Source: a bacterium | Lineage (GTDB): Bacteria > Planctomycetota > Planctomycetia > Pirellulales > Pirellulaceae | Direction of reading: 5' to 3' | NCBI GenBank assembly: GCA_030432015.1 | Contig: JAUIHJ010000197.1 | Span: forward strand, 1-11,376 | Length of the DNA stretch: 11,376 nt | Shown here: positions 7,257 to 11,376 of the stretch, piece after piece | How positions within the stretch are numbered: the first letter of the stretch is position 1 | Layout: each line of letters opens with the position of its first letter | Position numbers and translations under genes: made by a program | The notes under the pieces: generated by a model | What the model was told of the DNA's origin: nothing | Database searches by the model: none | The model's input: only the letters and a program-made list of their open reading frames with translations

Positions 7257-8435
7257 TCACGCAGCGGAAGCAGTTCGTGCCGCGAAGAATTCTCCCATGC
7301 GGGCCACAACCCGCTCCTGTTCGGCCGCCGTCAGTCCTGGGAAGATCGGGAGATTCAAGATCTCCTGGGCCGCCCGTTCCGATTCGGGAAGACTTCCAGC
7401 GGGATATCCCAGCGATTCAAAACACGCCTGCCGATGCAAGGGGACCGGATAGTAAATCTCCGACCCGACCTGCCCTTCGGCAAGCCACGCCCGCAACCGA
7501 TCGCGATCACCATTGCCGACCCGGATCGAATATTGATTCCAGACATGGCGGGACCCCCGATCATGGGCCGGCAATGTCAGGTGATCGGTTAAGCCGGCAT
7601 CTTGCAACAGCTGGTCGTATCGGGCCGCATTTTGCTGCCGTGACGTCGTCCAGCGATCCAAGTGAGGCAACTTGACCCGCAGCATGGCGGCCTGCATCGA
7701 ATCCAATCGGCTGTTGATGCCGACCACATGGTGGTAGTACCGGGGTTGCATTCCGTGCGAAGCGTAAAGTCGCAACCGCTGAGCCAATTCAGCGTTGTTG
7801 GTGGTCAACATGCCGCCGTCGCCGCAACCTCCCAGATTCTTGGTGGGATAGAAACTCAAACAGCCGACATCGCCCCAAGATCCCGCTGCGCGACCCTGGT
7901 AGTCGGCACCAATCGCCTGTGCCGTATCCTCGATCACAAACGCGTTGTGGCGTTTTGCGATCTCGCAGATGGCAGGCATTTCAGCGCACTGACCAAACAG
8001 ATGAACGGGAAGAATTGCTTTTGTGCGAGCTGTCACTGCCGCTTCGACCGCAGCCGGGTCGATGTTGAAGCTGACGGGGTCGATATCCACGAAGACGATC
8101 TTAGCGCCCAGCCTCCAGACTGCGCTGGCGGTGGCAAAGAACGTGAAGCTTGGCAAGATGACTTCGTCGCCCGCTCCGACTTCCATCGCCATCAAAGCCA
8201 ACAGCAGGGCGTCGCTTCCCGACGCACAGCCGACGGCGTGGTCGGTCTGCGAATAGGCGGCGATTTCGCGTTCCAGTTCGGAGACGTCAGGTCCGTGTAG
8301 AAATCTCCCAGAATCGTACACGCTCGCCAGCGCCGCTAGCATCTCGTCACGCAGCGGTTCGTTATCACGGCCAACATCCAGCAGGGGCACGGGTTGGGCT
8401 GTGGACTTGGCGGGGGTTTCAGACGAATTGGTCAT
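7257..8435 (-). CDS. DegT/DnrJ/EryC1/StrS family PLP-dependent sugar aminotransferase
   Basis: Of 392 residues: GRFLHGPDVSELE at 43-55, ASGSDALLLAL at 71-81 (cofactor phosphate contacts), PSFTFFATASA at 95-105, VIEDTAQAIGA at 167-177 (Asp170 for the PLP ring nitrogen), SFYPTKNLGGCGDGG at 194-208 with Lys199 as Schiff-base lysine, and NSRLDSMQAA at 241-250. Family members transfer an amino group, usually from glutamate, to a keto-sugar nucleotide for surface polysaccharides or glycans. The LLDVGRDNEPLRDEM opening and PVPLHRQACFESLGY near the end recall WbpE-type enzymes that aminate UDP-3-keto sugars, but the substrate cannot be assigned here. No dehydrogenase, acetyltransferase or glycosyltransferase neighbours are in view, so this is an orphan copy. 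ATG 8435 has no clear SD. Confidence 0.93.
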   Translation of the reverse strand: MTNSSETPAKSTAQPVPLLDVGRDNEPLRDEMLAALASVYDSGRFLHGPDVSELEREIAAYSQTDHAVGCASGSDALLLALMAMEVGAGDEVILPSFTFFATASAVWRLGAKIVFVDIDPVSFNIDPAAVEAAVTARTKAILPVHLFGQCAEMPAICEIAKRHNAFVIEDTAQAIGADYQGRAAGSWGDVGCLSFYPTKNLGGCGDGGMLTTNNAELAQRLRLYASHGMQPRYYHHVVGINSRLDSMQAAMLRVKLPHLDRWTTSRQQNAARYDQLLQDAGLTDHLTLPAHDRGSRHVWNQYSIRVGNGDRDRLRAWLAEGQVGSEIYYPVPLHRQACFESLGYPAGSLPESERAAQEILNLPIFPGLTAAEQERVVARMGEFFAARTASAA

Positions 8436-8645
8436 TCGGTTCGCCGGGGTTAAAGAGTACTGACTGAGGGGCGTCTGGGGATCATCGCGCGCGACGGATC
8501 ATCCCAACACACAGATCGCTGCCACAAAACACTAGAAAAACATCAGGAGACGGGCCAATCACTTTGGCGGCAGGAGAATAGATTCGCAGCGGGGCCGCCG
8601 TCAAGATCGTTCGGCACCAGATCAAGGGGGACGAGTTGCTTCCAA

Positions 8646-9494
8646 TCACGATCGCTTCACGACGCGAATGGCGATACCGCGAAACAACATGGCGAAGTTG
8701 TCGCGCGACCATCGTTCGTGACCGTAGCCTGGTGCCGGGTCCGCCACGATCAACCCGTCGGCACCGTTGTTCTTGACAAAGACAACGGTGTGATCGACAC
8801 CGGGAATCCAGCCCCATTCCTCGCACATGACGCGCGTGGCTGCGGTGGCATCCAGACCGACGCTGATAATCGCGGGCTCGTTCATCGCCAGTACGTCGTC
8901 GGCAGCACAGGCGACGACCTCGACATCCAGCGGCGTACCGATTGTCTTCAGCTTCAAACCACGGTACAGGCCGACCCATGTGGTGCCCCTCCGCGTCAAG
9001 CAAAGTTCGGCCATTTCTTGCTCGGTGGTGGCAATTCCGTGTTGCGCCAAGAGCGTCGCTGCGCACGCTGGCGAACAGGTTTGTTGCGTCGACTGAACGC
9101 AACCCTGATCGGCGTCCCACCAGTTGTGGCACACCGGGACAGCGCCGAGCAGCGGAGAAATCGTGGAATAGCCGGCAGCCAACAACAAGGCGGCGACCGA
9201 GCATACTCTGCGGTACCAGGCCCCCGGGATTCGCGACCAGGCAAGCCCACCCAAAAACCCCGCCGCGATGGGAAACCAGTTTCCCACGATGACCAGGTTG
9301 GAAAATGGAAGCCAGCGGGCCAATCGTACGTCATCCCAGATGAACCGCACGTAGCACAACATGCCAACCACGACCACCAGCGCGGCAAGATTGCTGACCC
9401 AGGGTTGCCCCAACGCGGAAAATGACCGAGCGAACAGGAACGCCGCGACCGAAAAGCTGGCGATGATCGCGAGGCCGATGTAGAGATCAAGCAA
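8646..9494 (-). CDS. Membrane protein with C-terminal C39-like cysteine peptidase domain
   Basis: Numbered from TTG 9494 (282 residues). Four hydrophobic segments lie at ~3-22, 34-52, 64-85 and 97-116; a soluble domain follows. VQSTQQTCSPACAATLL (133-149) matches the C39 pattern with oxyanion Gln134 six residues before nucleophile Cys140. HTVVFV gives His235, and VADPAPGYG gives Asp252 as the third member. Extra cysteines at 122, 132 and 144 surround the active site. C39 domains usually process double-glycine leaders within ABC exporters; no ATPase domain or double-glycine peptide is present here, so the substrate is unknown. Start choice: GGAG (9505-9502, minus strand) is 7 nt before this TTG, placing the first helix right at the N-terminus; the more upstream ATG (9647) would add 51 polar residues with no SD. 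The aminotransferase gene is 210 bp downstream; co-transcription is uncertain. Confidence 0.75.
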   Translation of the reverse strand: MLDLYIGLAIIASFSVAAFLFARSFSALGQPWVSNLAALVVVVGMLCYVRFIWDDVRLARWLPFSNLVIVGNWFPIAAGFLGGLAWSRIPGAWYRRVCSVAALLLAAGYSTISPLLGAVPVCHNWWDADQGCVQSTQQTCSPACAATLLAQHGIATTEQEMAELCLTRRGTTWVGLYRGLKLKTIGTPLDVEVVACAADDVLAMNEPAIISVGLDATAATRVMCEEWGWIPGVDHTVVFVKNNGADGLIVADPAPGYGHERWSRDNFAMLFRGIAIRVVKRS

Positions 9495-9500
9495 GCGACT

Positions 9501-9506
9501 TCTCCC
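9501..9506 (-). promoter_or_regulatory. Shine-Dalgarno deciding the TTG start of the C39-like gene
   Basis: On the minus strand GGGAGA is followed by AGTCGC and then TTG (9494-9492). It is one of the best SD matches in a window where most genes have none, and it favours the short form of the protein. Confidence 0.6.
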
Positions 9507-9785
9507 GGAAAATGCAATTGGCCACGTCGCTGAATTGTCACCTGAACCGCCTGTGTACCATGATGCGCAAAATTCGTCGACGTGGACTGGCAGCGGGTGC
9601 CGCGAATTCGTACCTGCCTGCTTTGCGGCAGAATTCCCGGCCAGCACACACTTTGGCGAACGAGGTCAAACGAACCTAGCTTGCCCAGGTCCTCGTCGTG
9701 GCTTGGCCTGAGTCAAGGACCAGGGACTTTGGGTTTTCCCAACGGCGCGATTTGCAACCCAACGCATACGCGTCTCGTAATCCGG

Positions 9786-9849
9786 CGCGTCAGCGAACGA
9801 CAAACGACGAGAAATCGAGATCAACACAACAGTACGCCTCGCTGACGCG
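9786..9849. repeat. 11-bp inverted repeat with 42-nt loop
   Basis: CGCGTCAGCGA (9786-9796) is perfectly complementary to TCGCTGACGCG (9839-9849). The loop is A-rich. Both arms lie outside genes. It could be a REP/MITE-like element, part of a non-coding RNA, or a relic of a mobile element; no target-site duplication is evident. Confidence 0.65.
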
Positions 9850-9873
9850 GTTTGTGGTGCGTCATTGATCCGC

Positions 9874-9915
9874 GCAGCCTGATCGCAAGAGCGCGGGGTT
9901 CGCACCCCTGGCTGC
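9874..9915 (+). other. Compact three-helix element, possible structured RNA
   Basis: An outer stem GCAGCC (9874-9879) / GGCTGC (9910-9915) encloses two hairpins: CGC-AAGA-GCG (9884-9893) and GGGG-TTCGCA-CCCC (9895-9908). The second resembles a tRNA T-arm but has a 6-nt loop and no acceptor or anticodon arm. It sits about 120 bp before the HAD promoter and overlaps repeat copy A by three bases. Drawn by eye; no energy was calculated. Confidence 0.3.
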
Positions 9916-9942
9916 AAACTGACATGCCTGTGGCATTCACAA
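9913..9942 (+). repeat. 30-nt dispersed repeat, copy A (upstream of the HAD gene)
   Basis: Matches 10914-10943 at 25 of 30 positions in the same orientation, with the identical core CTGACATGCCTG. In this copy the palindrome seen in copy B is degraded by changes at three stem positions. Confidence 0.75.
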
Positions 9943-10035
9943 AGGCGCAACTTCAAGACTGGAGCTTCGGGCTTTCCATTACAATGAGCGTCTCAATGAA
10001 GAAACCGATGGGCCCATTGTCAGGGACACTGTGAA

Positions 10036-10065
10036 TTGACAGTCATCATTTGTGGCCGCTATGCT
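10036..10065 (+). promoter_or_regulatory. Sigma-70-type promoter of the HAD gene
   Basis: A perfect TTGACA (10036-10041) is followed after 18 bp by TATGCT (10060-10065; four of six matches). Transcription would begin near 10072, about 40 nt before ATG 10112. This argues against translation starting at the in-frame GTG at 10052. Confidence 0.55.
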
Positions 10066-10111
10066 GCGTTGGCGGTGCTCCCACTCGAAGATGGACGGCG
10101 AAATTGTGGTG

Positions 10112-10774
10112 ATGGAATACTCGGCGGTCATTTTCGATCTGGACGGGACACTACTGGATACGCTCGCCGACATCGCCGAAGCGGCCAATCGCGTACTGGC
10201 AGCACGGCAGTTCCCCACACATGAGTTGGAGTCCTACCGATCATTCGTGGGCAATGGGGTCGAAGTGCTGATGGAGCGGGCGTTGCCGCCGGAACAATGC
10301 ACCCCAGCAATCATCGCCACGTCTGGCGGCGAATTCCGTCGCATCTATTCGGAGATCTGGAATCGCACCACAACCCCGTACCCCGAAATCCACGACTTGC
10401 TGGCATTTCTAACGCAGCACGGCGTGCAAAAGGCGATCCTCTCGAATAAGCCACATCGCAACACCCAGATCTGCGTCAGCGAGTATTTTGAGCCGTCCGA
10501 ATTTGCTGTCGTCTTCGGTCAACGCGACGACATCCCGTGCAAACCAGACCCGACAGCCGCCTGGGAAATCTCGAGTGCACTGGCGGTATCGCCATCCGAG
10601 TGTCTGTTCCTCGGTGACTCGGATGTTGATATGCAGACCGCTGTCCGCGCCGGCATGACCGGCATCGGCGCCACCTGGGGATTTCGTTCGCGCAGCGAAT
10701 TGCTGCAGTGCGGTGCCAGCCGGACGATTGACCATCCCTTGGAACTGCGGCAACTGTTCCCTGCGCCGCAATGA
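10112..10774 (+). CDS. HAD-superfamily hydrolase, phosphoglycolate phosphatase-like
   Basis: Of 220 residues: motif I VIFDLDGTLLDT at 7-18 (nucleophile Asp9, acid/base Asp11), an alpha-helical cap at ~18-90 (subfamily I, cap type C1), motif II ILSNK at 109-113 (Ser111), motif III Lys144 in CKPDP, and motif IV GDSDVDM at 168-174 with Asp169 and Asp173 for Mg2+. All catalytic positions are present. The closest pattern is Gph, which dephosphorylates 2-phosphoglycolate, but related enzymes act on other small phosphates, so no gene symbol is given. Start: ATG 10112 gives the standard short N-terminus (MEYSAVIFDLDGT); ATG 10091 would add seven residues; GTG 10052 lies before the predicted transcription start. 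It appears to be a single-gene unit, with copies of the 30-nt repeat on both sides. Confidence 0.92.
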   Translation: MEYSAVIFDLDGTLLDTLADIAEAANRVLAARQFPTHELESYRSFVGNGVEVLMERALPPEQCTPAIIATSGGEFRRIYSEIWNRTTTPYPEIHDLLAFLTQHGVQKAILSNKPHRNTQICVSEYFEPSEFAVVFGQRDDIPCKPDPTAAWEISSALAVSPSECLFLGDSDVDMQTAVRAGMTGIGATWGFRSRSELLQCGASRTIDHPLELRQLFPAPQ

Positions 10775-10823
10775 CGGCCCTCGTGGCGACGTTTGCATCG
10801 CGCCGGTCATTGAGCGCGAAGAT

Positions 10824-10854
10824 TTCGGGTTGGCGAGGTCAACGGGAACCCGAA
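10824..10854 (+). terminator. Hairpin after the HAD gene, weak terminator candidate
   Basis: TTCGGGTT (10824-10831) and AACCCGAA (10847-10854) pair perfectly around a 15-nt loop, 49 bp after the HAD stop. No T-tract follows, so termination is uncertain. Confidence 0.3.
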
Positions 10855-10913
10855 TCGTAAGCCTTGCTGTCGGGCCCATTTGTTGCGAAGCGGCGGCGAA
10901 TACCAGCCAGAGG

Positions 10914-10943
10914 TGCAGGCTGACATGCCTGCGGCAAGCACAA
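10914..10943 (+). repeat. 30-nt dispersed repeat, copy B (downstream of the HAD gene)
   Basis: Contains a perfect palindromic hairpin, GCAGGC-TGACAT-GCCTGC (10915-10932). It matches copy A (9913-9942) at 25 of 30 bases in direct orientation, about 1 kb apart. Confidence 0.75.
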
Positions 10944-11058
10944 CGAAACGCACCCAACCTAAATCCAAGGTGAAACCCAATACGAGAGCCCATCGATCCA
11001 GATCTAAACCCCGCCCCTGGCTCTGGGTTCACCGTGCGACCTCGCTCCATCGGCGCAT

Positions 11059-11096
11059 AAAAAGAGGAGCGGTTGGCTCTTCCCAGGACCAACCGC
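11059..11096 (-). terminator. Leftward intrinsic terminator candidate
   Basis: Read on the minus strand, GCGGTTGG (11096-11089) pairs with CCAACCGC (11076-11069) across a 12-nt loop. TCCTC and then five Ts (11063-11059) follow. It begins 30 nt past the stop of the small leftward ORF. In the plus direction no T-tract follows. Confidence 0.45.
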
Positions 11097-11126
11097 CCCC
11101 CACGCCTCAGGCATCGGCTCTTGCTT

Positions 11127-11234
11127 CTATGCCTTGTCGACCCACTCGAACGAGTGTGACTCGATCAAATCGTTCATCGGGGTCGTAGTTGTCTTGTTTT
11201 CGCTGTGTTCAACGCGTGCATCGCACGCACACAT
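11127..11234 (-). CDS. Small leftward ORF, 35 residues, unrecognised
   Basis: ATG at 11234, TAG at 11129-11127. The peptide starts MCACDARVEH and ends SHSFEWVDKA. It is hydrophilic, has two cysteines as CxC at the start, a run of four threonines (15-18), and an acidic/aromatic C-terminus; no membrane segment or double-glycine site. Codon third positions are G/C in 24 of 35 codons and more strongly in the second half, consistent with coding but weak for so short a frame. The main support is context: the frame ends 30 nt before a terminator-like hairpin on the same strand. An in-frame TTG at 11273 could lengthen it to 48 residues, and an internal ATG (11177) could shorten it to 16. No clear SD or promoter. 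It may be only the 3' end of a non-coding transcript. Confidence 0.35.
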   Translation of the reverse strand: MCACDARVEHSENKTTTTPMNDLIESHSFEWVDKA

Positions 11235-11376
11235 GGTTCTGCCACTTTTGTGTGCTGGCCCGCTCTGTTGCAAACCGAGCTAACCATGCCCCCAATAGAA
11301 AGCAAACAAGGGGCCAATACGAAACATAATCGCGACATTTTTCGTAAACCGCTTTCACCAAGCCACTTAAATTAAT
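11235..11376. other. AT-richer right-end intergenic DNA
   Basis: Composition falls in A/T content direction only here, rising in A and T from about 11290 onwards compared with the rest of the window, as in promoter regions. No promoter with both boxes at proper spacing is found on either strand, and no gene is seen. Confidence 0.4.

Larger units (their letters stand above)
9495..10111. other. Gene-poor intergenic region rich in inverted repeats
   Basis: No open frame here has recognisable protein content; the short ORFs in it overlap each other on both strands. If the C39-like protein began at ATG 9647, positions 9495-9647 would be coding. The rest contains the inverted repeat 9786-9849, the three-helix element 9874-9915, repeat copy A at 9913-9942 and the HAD promoter at 10036-10065. 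9648-9785 shows nothing I can name. Confidence 0.6.
10775..11126. other. Intergenic region after the HAD gene
   Basis: No credible gene. A 102-codon plus-strand frame (10880-11188) is Arg/Ser/Pro-rich without domain features and runs across the terminator-like hairpin and the opposite small ORF. The region holds hairpin 10824-10854, repeat copy B and the leftward terminator candidate. Confidence 0.6.

Noticed and set aside
7662..8300. 212-codon plus-strand frame opposite the aminotransferase
   Set aside because: No domain signal, and it lies entirely antisense to a clear DegT-family gene.
8482..9204. 240-codon minus-strand frame overlapping the C39-like gene
   Set aside because: Arg/Cys-rich composition with no motifs; it is an out-of-frame shadow of the gene carrying catalytic motifs and membrane helices.
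9891..9910. tRNA T-arm-like sequence GGGGTTCGCACCCC
   Set aside because: The loop has six bases, A58 of the T-loop is missing, and no acceptor, D or anticodon arm fits upstream.
9582..9956. Short frames in the intergenic region (87 codons plus, 96 codons minus)
   Set aside because: They overlap each other on opposite strands, run through the inverted repeat, and show no SD or domain character.
10880..11188. 102-codon plus-strand frame after the HAD gene
   Set aside because: Low-complexity Arg/Ser/Pro/Thr composition typical of chance GC-rich frames; it crosses a terminator-like hairpin and repeat copy B.
1..11376. CRISPR array, insertion sequence, phage or toxin-antitoxin module
   Set aside because: No regularly spaced repeats, transposase, integrase or paired small genes are visible in any part of the window.

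Overview
The window looks like ordinary chromosome from a high-GC bacterium, most probably a planctomycete of the Pirellulaceae type. That placement is inference. It rests on a cmk-plsC-rpsA order, a six-domain ribosomal protein S1 beginning MVNRNLIR with an acidic Ala/Pro/Glu tail, a short RpoD-like sigma factor, weak or absent Shine-Dalgarno (SD) sequences, and structured intergenic repeats. I could not run a search to confirm it.

Layout, left to right. Positions 1-2170 hold the 3' part of a glycoside hydrolase family 38-like (alpha-mannosidase-like) gene that enters from upstream. Rightward genes follow: cytidylate kinase (cmk), a 1-acylglycerol-3-phosphate acyltransferase (plsC-like), ribosomal protein S1 (rpsA) with a structured leader lacking an SD, a very strong intrinsic terminator, and a sigma-70 family factor. 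A GC-rich palindrome separates the sigma gene from two leftward genes: a DegT/DnrJ/EryC1 sugar aminotransferase and, upstream of it, a four-helix membrane protein with a C39-like cysteine peptidase domain.

Positions 9495-10111 contain no convincing gene. They do hold an 11-bp inverted repeat with a 42-nt loop, a compact three-helix element, one copy of a 30-nt repeat, and a TTGACA promoter driving a phosphoglycolate-phosphatase-like HAD hydrolase. A second copy of the 30-nt repeat lies after the HAD gene. The last 300 bases contain a probable leftward transcription unit: a 35-codon ORF followed by a terminator-like hairpin and T-tract.

The cmk/plsC/rpsA/sigma block covers core functions (nucleotide and phospholipid precursors, translation initiation, transcription). 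The rest looks like independent single genes. I do not see a convincing new multi-gene system. The most promising unexplained items are the structured, repeated intergenic DNA around the HAD gene, the small leftward ORF at the right end, and the membrane-anchored C39 protein with no partner transporter.
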